A DNA stretch of 64,000 nucleotides from Alicyclobacillus sp. (GTDB lineage: Bacteria; Bacillota; Bacilli; Alicyclobacillales; Alicyclobacillaceae), in assembly GCA_023511295.1 (NCBI GenBank), contig JAIMBT010000015.1, forward strand, positions 40,900 to 104,899. Direction: 5' to 3'. The notes beneath the pieces were generated by a model. It did no database searches. It had not been told where the DNA came from and worked only from the letters and a program-made list of their open reading frames with translations. Of the stretch, positions 1-9,101 are shown piece after piece; within the stretch, counting starts at the first letter, position 1, and each line of letters begins with the position of its first letter. A program made the position numbers and the translations under genes.

Positions 1-326
1 GGGAGAAGGACTACTTGGGCCGTGGGTCCGTGTCCGTCAAGACGGACATCCTGCGAGACCTCATCATCGTCTCCCTGCAAGGCATCCTGAGCGCGGCGGA
101 ATACGCGCTCTGCGAATCGCTGGAAGGTCGGCTTTCCGTCAAGCGCAACCGGACCAGTCTCGTGGAGTCCGGGATTGAAGACCTGAACGCCATCATCGAG
201 GAGATCACCGGCGAACGCGTGAAGAACTTCTACACCGACTTGAGCACGAAAACAGGCGAACGCATCATGGTGTTCCGCTTGTATGATGACTTGGAGAAGA
301 AAGTGACCAACGGAGACAACGCGTAA
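1..326 (+). CDS. mpsC: MpsC/DUF2294 family protein, 5' end outside window
   Basis: C-terminal part of a DUF2294 (MpsC) protein. The open frame runs from the window edge, and the residues before the first possible TTG start at 15 (EKDYLGRGSVSVKTDIL) already match the family, so the true start lies upstream. The end of the family domain is present (ITGERVKNFYTDLSTKTGERIMVF). In Staphylococcus aureus MpsC is encoded with MpsA (NuoL-like) and MpsB (DUF2309) in a bicarbonate-uptake and membrane-potential system. The next two genes here are exactly those partners, which supports the call. The role of MpsC itself is not well defined. Confidence 0.8.
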   Translation, partial: EKDYLGRGSVSVKTDILRDLIIVSLQGILSAAEYALCESLEGRLSVKRNRTSLVESGIEDLNAIIEEITGERVKNFYTDLSTKTGERIMVFRLYDDLEKKVTNGDNA

Positions 327-586
327 GCCCGCCCGACAGCGGTGGTCCTGCAAAGCGCCAACTTGGCGAGTTGCGGAAGGCCGCGACCGTGGGCAGCGCA
401 TCGGGAGCTATACTGACTGCCCGCCGAACGGGCGAGTCCGATAGAAACCGGCGTAATCCAATGCGAAATCCGGGGCAGTACGGCCCGGCTTTCGCGGCGG
501 TTTGCGCCGGTTTTTGCTTTTTGCGGCAGCGGCTTCGTTGCCAAACCGCTCGACATCCTTTCCACCGTTGAAAAGGAGGACCTAAG
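327..586 (+). promoter_or_regulatory. Leader of dabBA with possible attenuator hairpins
   Basis: This 260-bp gap before dabB has no gene. It contains a short hairpin (CGGCG 495-499 with CGCCG 505-509) followed by a T-rich run at 511-522, which looks like a weak intrinsic terminator. The upstream word CCGGCG at 448-453 can pair with CGCCGG at 505-510 and would break the terminator, giving an antiterminator-type alternative. A further small hairpin (GCCCG/CGGGC) lies near 419-433. The dabB ribosome binding site is about 573-579. I could not match it to a known riboswitch class. Confidence 0.35.
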
Positions 587-2146
587 ATGCGCGACATCGC
601 GTGGGGATGGCTTTGGATGGCGCCGTGGGTCCTGGTGCTCCTCAGCGCCGCTGCGACGATGGTGCCCAACCGCAGGCGCCAATCGACGCGCGTGGGGCGC
701 CTTGTGCTCCTGCACACCGGACTGCTCTGGCTGCCTGTCCTCGCGTCGCTCGCGGGGTTGCTCTTCGCCCCTGCCCCCGTCGTTTGGGGGCCGTGGCGGC
801 TGGACCGGCTGGGCTTCGGCCTGTCCCTCTACATCGCCTTGTTGAGCCTCATGATTCAGGCTTTTTCCGTCCGGTACTTGCATGGAGATCGGGCGTATGC
901 CCGCTACTTCGCAGGGCTCACCGGGGTGACCGCAGCGGCGGCGGCCACGTGGATGAGCGGCAACCTCGTGCTCTTTGCCTGCGGCTGGGCGGCGATGGGT
1001 TTCTTCCTCGTCTGGCTCATCGCCTCAAAGCGCGAGTGGGCCCCCGTCCGCGCCGTCGTCTCCCTGTCCGCAGCCTGCTTCGCGACGAGTGCGTTGTCGG
1101 TTGCCGCCGCGGTGGTGTGGCTGGCGCTCGCCACGGGGTCGTGGAACCGGATGACGGCCATCCACCACGCTGCCACCCTGTCGCCGGAGGTGCGCCTCGG
1201 CATCAGCCTGTTGCTCGTCCTCGCCGCCTTGATTCAAGCGGGCGGCTGGCCGTTCCAGCGCTGGTTGATGGAGTCCGCTGTCACGCCGACCCCGGTGTCC
1301 GCCGTGATGCACGCCGGCCTCGTCAACGCTGGCGGCCTGCTGCTCACCCGCATGGCCCCAGTGTTTGACGGGAGCGGCCTCGCGGGGCACCTGGTGCTGC
1401 TTGGCTTTGCCTGGCTGTCGGTCGCCATCGGCACCGGGGCGATGCTGGTGCACGCCGACTACAAGCGCCAACTCGTCGCCTCCACGATGGCGCAGATGGG
1501 CCTGATGCTCGTCCAATGTGCCCTCGGCGTGTACAGTGCCGCCGTCGTGCACCTCGTGTTGCACGGGCTGTTCAAGGCCACGCTGTTCATGCGATCCGGT
1601 TCGGTCGTCCCCCGCCCAGACCAGCCGCGGCTGACGGCTTCAGTACACCCGCCGCGTGCGGGCCGCGCCGTTTCCGCCGTCGGCATGGTCGCGCTCGCGG
1701 TCATACTCGGCGCCGCGTACTGGGCCTGGCAGCCCGGGTCACCGACCCGGGCCCTCAGCGGCCTGTTTCTTGGAGCTGGTATCGCGCTGGCCTGGCGACA
1801 ACTTGCCGCCGTGCGGGCCGGCCGATGGCTCGGCCTCGCTGGCGTCGCCGGTGCGGTGATGGTCGCGGAGTGGGTCCGCGCCCACCTCGACATCTGGGTG
1901 CAGACCGCGCTGCCGGCGGCCCATACCAACCTCGGAACCAGCGCAACCCTCGCCGTGACCGTCATGGCGTTCGTGCTGTTCGCGGGGACCGCGCTCGCCT
2001 TTGCGGTCGCGCACACCCGTCCGACCGCGCGCGCCGCGATGCGCCTGTACCTGTGGCTAGCGGCGCTCGGCGAGGCCCGTGGCGCCGCGGTCGAACCGCA
2101 CCCACAGTACCTGGCGGACTACGCAAAGGAGGCGGTGCTCAAATGA
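587..2146 (+). CDS. dabB: DabB/MpsA, NuoL-like inorganic carbon transporter subunit
   Basis: 519-residue polytopic membrane protein of the proton-conducting NADH-dehydrogenase antiporter family (PF00361). It is the membrane, cation-coupled half of the DabAB energy-coupled CO2 or bicarbonate uptake system. Hydrophobic helices fill most of its length, and the conserved core includes the TPVSAVMHAGLVNAGGLLL stretch near residues 237-255. Start is ATG at 587, with AAAAGGAGG just upstream. The stop overlaps the dabA start by four bases (ATGA, 2143-2146), so the two are translationally coupled. No other Nuo genes are near, which argues against complex I and for Dab/Mps. Confidence 0.9.
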   Translation: MRDIAWGWLWMAPWVLVLLSAAATMVPNRRRQSTRVGRLVLLHTGLLWLPVLASLAGLLFAPAPVVWGPWRLDRLGFGLSLYIALLSLMIQAFSVRYLHGDRAYARYFAGLTGVTAAAAATWMSGNLVLFACGWAAMGFFLVWLIASKREWAPVRAVVSLSAACFATSALSVAAAVVWLALATGSWNRMTAIHHAATLSPEVRLGISLLLVLAALIQAGGWPFQRWLMESAVTPTPVSAVMHAGLVNAGGLLLTRMAPVFDGSGLAGHLVLLGFAWLSVAIGTGAMLVHADYKRQLVASTMAQMGLMLVQCALGVYSAAVVHLVLHGLFKATLFMRSGSVVPRPDQPRLTASVHPPRAGRAVSAVGMVALAVILGAAYWAWQPGSPTRALSGLFLGAGIALAWRQLAAVRAGRWLGLAGVAGAVMVAEWVRAHLDIWVQTALPAAHTNLGTSATLAVTVMAFVLFAGTALAFAVAHTRPTARAAMRLYLWLAALGEARGAAVEPHPQYLADYAKEAVLK

Positions 2147-5082
2147 GTCAACGCGAACAGCACTCGACCCACGGGCACGCCCACCGGGTGCAGACGGGTG
2201 GCCCGAAGGCGACGCGTGAACCGGTGGCCGCCACCGGATCAAATGTTCAAACGCTGTCGCACCCGGACTGGCAGGAACTCGTCCGCAACTCCGCGGATGC
2301 CATCGCGCCACTTTGGCCCATCGCTACCTTCATCGCTCGCCATCCATGGCCGGAGTTGGAACACCACCCGTATGCCGAGGTCGCCCATTGGTTGCGGGAC
2401 GCACAGGGAATCCACCTGCACCCACCGGCTTCTGTCGTGGAATCCGCCGTCGCAAACGGCGAGGTTGCACCGCACCACCTGACGCGGCGGCTGAACGCGT
2501 GGCTCGACGCGCAGCCGGTGCCAATGCCGCGCGACGCCGCGGAGCGCGCCTGCCTGGCGCTGCTCTGGACGTTTCAAACGGACCTTCCGCCCGCGAGCGC
2601 GACCGCCGAAGCGCTGGCAGACACCCTCCTGCAGGATTCGGGCGCACACGCGCGTTGGCAGGAGGCCACCCATCCGACGCGTACTCGCTGGACGGTTACG
2701 CCACTCAGCAAACGGCTCGACGGCGCCGCAAAGGCGCAATCGCAGGACCGAGACGTGCGGGAGAGGCGGGGTGCTTCCGCGCGCGGGCTCGCCCACGAGT
2801 TGGACGTTCAGACCATCCGCTTCTGCAAGCTGTTCTTTGACGACGGGCAAGCCAGCTGGCCCCTGCCTGGCCGCGAGGCGGGGTTCTACGCCGCGTGGCG
2901 CCAGCTGACCCCCCTCCAGCCAGGGCTGCCTCGCCGGGTGCGTCAGCAGATTGACCATTGGCCGAAAACGCCGGCCGACGCCCTCGAACGCGCTCTGGTG
3001 GCGTTGGACGTACCGGCGGCGGACTGGGAAGGGTACTTGCGTGCACACCTGCTGGCACTACCGGGATGGGCCGGGTGGGCGCTGTGGCAATCGCGCGGTG
3101 CGGGGCGCGAGCCGAGTCTCCTCCTCGAGTACCTGGCGGTGCGCGTCTCGCTCGAGTGGGCACTGTGCGCAGATCATCTCGACACGCGCGGCGGCGAGCC
3201 ACTCCGAGGTGCGGTCCGCGATGCGGACACCAGCCGGCGCCAGGCAGACGCGCGCCGATTCGCCGCGCAGTTGATTGCAACGTGGCTCCGAGACGGCGGC
3301 GTACGCGCCGAAGACTGGAGTGCCATGACGGCGGATTCCCAGGTCGCATGCCTCGATTGGCTGCGGCGGTTTGTCGAGACGGACCGGTGGCTGTTGTGGC
3401 TTGAAGCGTGGGAGGACGCACAGGCTGACCAACTGCGCGCGGCCATCGCCGAAACGCGACCCGAAGACGGTCCATCGAGACGAGGCGGCCTCGAGCGAAC
3501 CTTGGCGAAAACGACGGACGCGGTGCGAGAACCGGCGAAAGGCGGCGCAAAAGGAGCGGCCGGGGCGGCAGACCGCCCAGCAGCGCAGCTGCTCCTGTGT
3601 ATCGACGTCCGGTCTGCCATCTTCCGACACTACCTGGAAGCGGCCGGGCCGTTTGAGACGTACGGGTGTGCGGGATTCTTCAACCTGCCCATTCGGACGC
3701 GCGGGCTCGACAGCGACTACGCGCACCCCGCCTGCCCGCCGATTGTGCATCCGGTCGTCGAAGTGGCGGAGACCTTGGCGACGGACGGACGCGACTACCG
3801 GCGGCGGCGCAACGGGGCGCGCATCGTCGCGGAGATGTTCAAGAAGGCCAAGCACAGCGCCTTGGTCAGCCTGGCCCTGCCGGAACTGAGCGGACCGTGG
3901 CTCGGCGTGCACACCCTGTTCCGGACGGTCTTGCCTGCGCGTACGGGACGGTGGATGCGCGCCTTCAACCGGGCGGCCAGCGATAAGCCGGCGACGGAAC
4001 TCTCGTTACGGCGCCCGCACGAACCCCAGGAAACCCACTCCGAGGTGTCCGGTCTGCCGATTGGGATGACGACGGAGGAGATGGTGGACATCGCGGCAGG
4101 ACTATTCCAGAGCATCGGCCTGTCAGAATTTGCGCCGCTGGTCGTGATCTGCGGGCACGAAGGCGAGAGCACCAACAACCCGCACGCCTCGTCCCTCGAC
4201 TGCGGAGCGTGCGGTGGGGCGGCCGGCCAATACAACGCCCGTGCTTTTGCCGCGATGTGCAACCTGCCCGAGGTGCGAGAGGGGCTCGCCGAGGCCGGGT
4301 TCGTGATTCCGGGAGAAACCGTGTTTGCGGCGGCCGAGCACATCACCACGACCGACGCGCTGCGCTGGTTGGACGTGCCACCGCTCCCACCGGCTGCCCG
4401 AAGTGCGTTCCGCAGCCTCGAGGACGTGCTGCTGGAGGTCCGGCATGCGGCCAACCAGGCGCGCATCGCGCAGCTGCCGGTTGTTCAGCCGCGGATTCGA
4501 CCGTTTGACGAAGCCGACCGCCGGGCGGCGGATTGGAGCGAGGTACGCCCAGAGTGGGGCCTCGCTGGAAACGCGGCGTTTGTCATCGGGCGCCGCCAGC
4601 TCACCGCACGCTTCCCGCTCGACGGCCGCGTATTCTTGCATGACTACGACTGGCGGATGGATCTGCACGGAGACCGCCTCGCCTCGATTGTCGCCGGGCC
4701 GGTCACGGTCGGCCAGTGGATCAACCTGCAATACCTGGCGTCGACCACCGCCCCGCACATCCACGGCAGCGGAAGCAAAACGACGCAGACCGTCACCGGC
4801 GGAGTTGGCGTCATGCAGGGCAACGGCAGTGATCTCCTCCCTGGCCTGCCTTGGCAGTCAGTGGCGGCGTCAGACGACGCGCTCTTCCATCGCCCGCTGC
4901 GCCTCTTGGTGGTGATGGAGGTGCCGGACGAAGCGGTCACGCAACTTCTGGAGCGGGACGCTGCATTCCGGCAAAAGGTACAAAACGGCTGGTTGCGCCT
5001 CGCGTCCGTGAACCCGGTCACGGGCGAATGGCGCGACTGGGGCGCGGCAGCGAGTTCAGTGTCCTTGGTCACGGCGGGGTGA
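2143..5082 (+). CDS. dabA: DabA/MpsB, DUF2309 (UPF0753) inorganic carbon transporter subunit
   Basis: 979-residue DUF2309 protein, the soluble beta-carbonic-anhydrase-like subunit that forms with DabB a vectorial CO2-hydrating complex at the cytoplasmic membrane face. Zinc-site residues of the family are visible: Cys and Asp in LLLCIDVRSAIFRHYLE (about residues 484-500), and His and Cys in VICGHEGESTNN...SLDCGACGG (about 667-690). A much longer open frame extends upstream within dabB. I chose ATG 2143 because it gives the 4-base overlap with dabB and matches family length. Function is uptake of inorganic carbon for carboxylation reactions or autotrophy. Confidence 0.92.
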   Translation: MSQREQHSTHGHAHRVQTGGPKATREPVAATGSNVQTLSHPDWQELVRNSADAIAPLWPIATFIARHPWPELEHHPYAEVAHWLRDAQGIHLHPPASVVESAVANGEVAPHHLTRRLNAWLDAQPVPMPRDAAERACLALLWTFQTDLPPASATAEALADTLLQDSGAHARWQEATHPTRTRWTVTPLSKRLDGAAKAQSQDRDVRERRGASARGLAHELDVQTIRFCKLFFDDGQASWPLPGREAGFYAAWRQLTPLQPGLPRRVRQQIDHWPKTPADALERALVALDVPAADWEGYLRAHLLALPGWAGWALWQSRGAGREPSLLLEYLAVRVSLEWALCADHLDTRGGEPLRGAVRDADTSRRQADARRFAAQLIATWLRDGGVRAEDWSAMTADSQVACLDWLRRFVETDRWLLWLEAWEDAQADQLRAAIAETRPEDGPSRRGGLERTLAKTTDAVREPAKGGAKGAAGAADRPAAQLLLCIDVRSAIFRHYLEAAGPFETYGCAGFFNLPIRTRGLDSDYAHPACPPIVHPVVEVAETLATDGRDYRRRRNGARIVAEMFKKAKHSALVSLALPELSGPWLGVHTLFRTVLPARTGRWMRAFNRAASDKPATELSLRRPHEPQETHSEVSGLPIGMTTEEMVDIAAGLFQSIGLSEFAPLVVICGHEGESTNNPHASSLDCGACGGAAGQYNARAFAAMCNLPEVREGLAEAGFVIPGETVFAAAEHITTTDALRWLDVPPLPPAARSAFRSLEDVLLEVRHAANQARIAQLPVVQPRIRPFDEADRRAADWSEVRPEWGLAGNAAFVIGRRQLTARFPLDGRVFLHDYDWRMDLHGDRLASIVAGPVTVGQWINLQYLASTTAPHIHGSGSKTTQTVTGGVGVMQGNGSDLLPGLPWQSVAASDDALFHRPLRLLVVMEVPDEAVTQLLERDAAFRQKVQNGWLRLASVNPVTGEWRDWGAAASSVSLVTAG

Positions 5083-5219
5083 GCGGCCGCCAGCGGTGGA
5101 CGGGTAGGTCAACCCGGATGCAACGGGGCGCATTCAGGTCACCCCCGTGTCCAGGACCATCCCATTTCCACTCCCCAGTACGTCCAAGACGCGCTGTCGT
5201 TCGCCCCGCCGGATAGCCA

Positions 5220-6353
5220 TCAGGTCGACGGCACCATCACCAGGCGGTTGACCTCGCCGCGGTCCAGTCGGTCGAACCCGTCGTTGATGTCGTCCAGCGA
5301 AATGTGGCCGGACAGCAAGCGGTTGACCGGCAGGCGGCCGCGTCGGTACATCTCTAAATAGCGCGGGATGTCGCGCGACGGGACACAACTTCCCACATAG
5401 GACCCTTTGAGCGTCCGCTCCTCGGCCGTCAACAGCGCAGGTGACAGCGCGAAGCGGGCATCTGGATGGGGAAGGCCGGTCGTCACCGTCATTCCGCCGC
5501 GGCGGGTCACCCGAAACGCGGTTTCGAGCGCCGCCACCGCGCCCGCCGTCTCGATGGCGAATTCGACGCCCCCTCCCGTGGCGGCTTGGACCTGTGGTGC
5601 GACGTCGGGATCACGTGCGTCAAACACGTCCGTCGCACCGAGCGTCTCAGCCAGGCGCAACTTCGCCGGGTTCACGTCGATGGCCACAATCCGCCTCGCC
5701 CCCGCCGCCGCCGCACCGAGCAGCGCAGCAAGTCCCACACCGCCGAGGCCAATCACGGCAACCAGCGCCCCTGCCGGGACGCGCGCCGTGTTCACGACGG
5801 CGCCCACGCCGGTCATCACCGCGCAGCCGAAGACGGCCAGTTCGTCAAATGGGACGTCTGGCGGAACGCGGACCAGCGAATGCTGGGACATCACGGCATA
5901 TTCGGCGAAGGCGGAGACGCCGAGGTGGTGGTGCAGGGAATCACCGTCCTCCGCGTGCAGGCGGCGCGCGCCAGACAACAGGGTACCACGCGCGTTCGCT
6001 TCCGCGCCGGCCTCGCACAGGTTCGGGCGCCCTTCCTGACACGGCCCGCAGTGCCCGCAGCTGGGGACGAAGGCGCACACCACGTGATCTCCGGGCTGCA
6101 ACCGGTCGACACCGGGCCCCACATCTACCACTTCGCCGGCCGCCTCGTGACCCAACACCATCGGCACCGGCCGCGGGCGGCTGCCGTTGATGACCGACAA
6201 GTCCGAGTGGCATAGCCCGGCCGCGCGAATGCGGATGAGCACCTCCCCGTACCCCGGTTCCTCCAAAGAAACCGGTCGGACCTCCAGCGGCCGACTCGCT
6301 GCATACGGTGCCGGTTTGCCGATGGCAGTTAGAACCGCTGCCCTGGTCTGCAT
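5220..6353 (-). CDS. Zinc-dependent alcohol dehydrogenase (class III-like)
   Basis: 377-residue medium-chain dehydrogenase/reductase. The catalytic zinc region CHSDL and GHEAAGEV is present. The structural zinc loop has all four cysteines (CGHCGPCQEGRPNLC). The Rossmann fingerprint GLGGVG is followed by an acidic residue (AIDVNP), which predicts NAD preference. Start is ATG 6353 with GGGGAGGG upstream; an in-frame extension to 6416 lacks such a site. It lies downstream of the tetronate operon on the same strand but is separated by a strong terminator, so it is probably transcribed alone. Substrate unknown; relatives oxidise primary alcohols or formaldehyde conjugates. Confidence 0.85.
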   Translation of the reverse strand: MQTRAAVLTAIGKPAPYAASRPLEVRPVSLEEPGYGEVLIRIRAAGLCHSDLSVINGSRPRPVPMVLGHEAAGEVVDVGPGVDRLQPGDHVVCAFVPSCGHCGPCQEGRPNLCEAGAEANARGTLLSGARRLHAEDGDSLHHHLGVSAFAEYAVMSQHSLVRVPPDVPFDELAVFGCAVMTGVGAVVNTARVPAGALVAVIGLGGVGLAALLGAAAAGARRIVAIDVNPAKLRLAETLGATDVFDARDPDVAPQVQAATGGGVEFAIETAGAVAALETAFRVTRRGGMTVTTGLPHPDARFALSPALLTAEERTLKGSYVGSCVPSRDIPRYLEMYRRGRLPVNRLLSGHISLDDINDGFDRLDRGEVNRLVMVPST

Positions 6354-6454
6354 GCGAAATCCCTCCCCTGTGCGCGGCTGCTTCGTGCGCGCATTCTGAG
6401 ACTTCCATTTTATCACACATTGAACAGGACATCGGGACCGAAAGACAACAAAAT

Positions 6455-6491
6455 GGACGCCGCCGGTCCTTGGGGGGACCGGCGCACGTCC
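6455..6491 (-). terminator. Intrinsic terminator of the first tetronate operon
   Basis: A long hairpin: GGACG/CGTCC outer pairs and the inner stem CGCCGGTCC/GGACCGGCG around a 6-base loop. Read on the minus strand it is followed by a T-rich stretch (ATTTTGTTGTCTTT). It lies just after the glycerate kinase stop and before the alcohol dehydrogenase. Confidence 0.8.
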
Positions 6492-6505
6492 ATCACTCGA
6501 CCCGC

Positions 6506-7696
6506 TCAGTTCGCGCGGACGTTGACGCGGAGCAGGCGCGCGATGTTTTCTGCCGCCCCAAACAGCAGCGGTTCGGCTTCCTCCATCGCTTCGGCGAGTG
6601 TCATCGGCCGCGATACAATGGAATGCAGACTCACGAAGTGGTCGTACAGCGCCTCCACCCCATGGCCCAACCCGCCGGACAGAAGGATGGCCTTCGCCCC
6701 GTGCTTCGCCGCCACCTGCGCGACGTAGAACGGCACCTTCCCGAACAAGGTTTGGTAATCACTCTGGCCCTCCCCGGTGAAGGCGAAATCGGCGCCTTGC
6801 ATCTTCTCCTCGAGTCCGACCGCGTCCCCCACGAGCTTTGCGCCGGGTACCAAGTGGGCGCCCAGCAGCAGAAAGGCGAACCCCAGTCCCCCCGCTGCAC
6901 CGGCACCTGGGACCTCGTGCAGGTGCGACTCTGTCACCGCTTGAATCCGCGTCGCGAGGTTCATTAAACCGGCGTCCAGGCGCTGCACCTGTTCAGGCGT
7001 CGCCCCTTTCTGCGGACCGAAGATCGCCGACGCGCCGCGCTCGCCGCAGAGCGGGTTGTCCACGTCGCACGCCACCTGAATCTCGCTCTCCCATACCCGT
7101 TTGTCCAGGGTATCGAGCCGCACCTCGGCGATGTCGGACAACGCGCCACCGACCGGCGGCACGGGCCGTCCGCTGGCGTCGAGGAACACCGCTCCGAGCG
7201 CCTGCAACAGGCCGATACCACCGTCGTTCGTCGCACTCCCGCCGAGGCCGACGATGAACCGCCGGTACCCCGCGTCGAGCGCGTGGCGGAGCACTTCGCC
7301 GAGCCCGTACGTGGTCGTCCGCTCTGGGTTGCGCTGCTCAGCGGGGACCATCGGCAAGCCGGCCACGCTCGCCACCTCCACAATGGCGGTCGGTACGCCC
7401 GCCCCAGCCGGCTCGGACCGGGCCACGGTTGCCACTCCCGGAGCCGGTCCGGGGCCCATCGTGCCGTATCGCGCCGCCACGGGGTGTCCGAGCGGTCCCG
7501 TGACCGTCACGTCGATCACGCTCCCGGACGCGGCCTGGACAATCGCTTCGACGGTGCCCTCCCCGCCGTCCGCCATCGGGACGACTTCGACCGTTGCCGT
7601 CGGGAAGACCTTGTGCACGGCCTGCTTCACGATGGTTCCGACTTCCCAGGCCGTGAGACTCCCTTTAAACGAATCTGAAGCGATCACGATCTTCAT
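6506..7696 (-). CDS. glxK: Glycerate kinase, copy 1
   Basis: 396-residue glycerate kinase of the GlxK/GarK family, which phosphorylates D-glycerate (usually to 2-phosphoglycerate). The N-terminal signature MKIVIASDSFKGSLTAWEVG is intact, as are GGSATNDGGIGLLQALG and the C-terminal FTGEGQSDYQTLFGKVP. Start ATG 7696 follows GGAGGGG; the 10-residue in-frame extension has no site. Last gene of a five-gene minus-strand operon. It feeds C3 products into glycolysis or uses glycerate arising beside tetronates. A paralogue with the same neighbours lies at 47392-48576. Confidence 0.92.
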   Translation of the reverse strand: MKIVIASDSFKGSLTAWEVGTIVKQAVHKVFPTATVEVVPMADGGEGTVEAIVQAASGSVIDVTVTGPLGHPVAARYGTMGPGPAPGVATVARSEPAGAGVPTAIVEVASVAGLPMVPAEQRNPERTTTYGLGEVLRHALDAGYRRFIVGLGGSATNDGGIGLLQALGAVFLDASGRPVPPVGGALSDIAEVRLDTLDKRVWESEIQVACDVDNPLCGERGASAIFGPQKGATPEQVQRLDAGLMNLATRIQAVTESHLHEVPGAGAAGGLGFAFLLLGAHLVPGAKLVGDAVGLEEKMQGADFAFTGEGQSDYQTLFGKVPFYVAQVAAKHGAKAILLSGGLGHGVEALYDHFVSLHSIVSRPMTLAEAMEEAEPLLFGAAENIARLLRVNVRAN

Positions 7697-7735
7697 CTTT
7701 GCCCCTCCAGCTCCGGAAGAGATCAATGTACGCGT

Positions 7736-9028
7736 TTACTCTTTGCCGGCTCCGGTTGCAAGCGACGCGCCAGATCCGTGCGCGACCTTGCCCGAGCGGT
7801 CGGTGCCGAGCGCGAACGAGATGATGGCCGCGATGACCAGGAATGCCGCGAGCACCAGAAACCCGGCGAAACTGTTGTGCGTCGCGCCCTTGACGTAGCC
7901 CACGATGTAGGGGCCCAAGAACCCGCCGAGGTTCCCAAGCGCGTTGATGAGTCCCATCGCCGCCCCCACCAGCTCAATGCGAAGCAACGCACTCGGAATC
8001 GCCCAGAACGGGCCGTACGGGCCATACACGCCGATGGCCGCGATGCACAGGAAGATCATCTGACCGACGGCGCCGTGCACAAACAGCTGACCGATGACCA
8101 GACCCGCTGCCCCGATGAGCGCCGGGATGGCGACGTGCGCCTGCCGCTTGCCCCGCTTGTCGGACAGAGCCGAGTTGACCACCATGGACACGAGCGCACA
8201 GAAATATGGGATGGCGGACAACCAGCCCACCGTTGCGGAGCTCGTCACGCCGTGGAACGATTTCACCACGGACGGAAGCCACAGGCTGAATCCGTAAAAG
8301 CCGCTCATCCAGAAGAAATACGCCACAATCAGCCACAGGACCGTCTTGTTGCCGAAGGCCGCTTTGTACCCGGCACTTGGCGCCTTCTCCGCATCCTCTT
8401 TGGCCATCGTCGTCTCGATGTACTGCCGCTCTTCCGGGGACACCCACTTGGCCTGACTCGGCTTGTCGGAAATGGCAAACCACCACACGATGCCCCAGAT
8501 GATGGGCGGCAAACCTTCAATGATGAACACCGTGCGCCAGCTCATAAAGGTGAGCAGCCACCCGGAAATCGGTGCCATAATCATCGCTGAAACCGGCAGA
8601 CATGCCATCCACAAGGCGTTGGCCCGCGCGCGTTCCCGCGTGGGAAACCAGGAGGCGAGCAGGACCAACACCGCCGGCCACACGCCGCCTTCAAAGATAC
8701 CGAGCACAAACCGCGCCAGGTACAACTGGCCTACGCTCTGGACCAAACCGTTCGCCATTGCCGAGAGGCCCCAGAGCATCATCAGGATGAAGACGACCTT
8801 CCGGGCGCTCCAGCGGCTTGCCAGAAGCCCACCGGGAATCTGCAGAATCATGTAACCGACAAAGAAGATGCCGGATGCCAGGCCGGTGGCCGCGCTGGAC
8901 AGGTGAAAGCTGTTCCCGATATACGGGAGAATCATCGACACGTTGATGCGGTCCATGTACGCCAACATATACATGATAGCAGCAATCGGAATGATAAAGC
9001 CCCAACGCCTTGCCGGGATGTTGTTCAT
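7736..9028 (-). CDS. MFS sugar-acid transporter (anion:cation symporter family), copy 1
   Basis: 430-residue major facilitator with about 12 helices and ACS-family (ExuT/GudP-like) motifs: MNNIPARRWGFIIPIAAIMY at the start, MDRINVSMILPYI, and the central FEGGVWPAVLVLLASWFPTRER. It is expected to import a hexonate or tetronate acid with a cation. Start ATG 9028, chosen because the paralogue at 48749-50041 starts at the same residue; a 43-residue extension is not conserved. I count about 15 differences in 430 residues from the paralogue, half of them in the last 20 residues. Sits between pdxA2 and glxK. Confidence 0.9.
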   Translation of the reverse strand: MNNIPARRWGFIIPIAAIMYMLAYMDRINVSMILPYIGNSFHLSSAATGLASGIFFVGYMILQIPGGLLASRWSARKVVFILMMLWGLSAMANGLVQSVGQLYLARFVLGIFEGGVWPAVLVLLASWFPTRERARANALWMACLPVSAMIMAPISGWLLTFMSWRTVFIIEGLPPIIWGIVWWFAISDKPSQAKWVSPEERQYIETTMAKEDAEKAPSAGYKAAFGNKTVLWLIVAYFFWMSGFYGFSLWLPSVVKSFHGVTSSATVGWLSAIPYFCALVSMVVNSALSDKRGKRQAHVAIPALIGAAGLVIGQLFVHGAVGQMIFLCIAAIGVYGPYGPFWAIPSALLRIELVGAAMGLINALGNLGGFLGPYIVGYVKGATHNSFAGFLVLAAFLVIAAIISFALGTDRSGKVAHGSGASLATGAGKE

Positions 9029-9101
9029 CTGTGTCCCCTCAATTCTCATGAAGTCGCTTACAAATCTGGGTGAGGGGCGCGCGGGGCGCCCGCACAGAAC
9101 C

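Noticed and set aside
1516..2142. N-terminal extension of the dabA reading frame, giving 1188 residues
   Set aside because: It overlaps dabB coding sequence throughout and is Arg/Pro-rich shadow translation; ATG 2143 gives a 4-base overlap with dabB and the family length.
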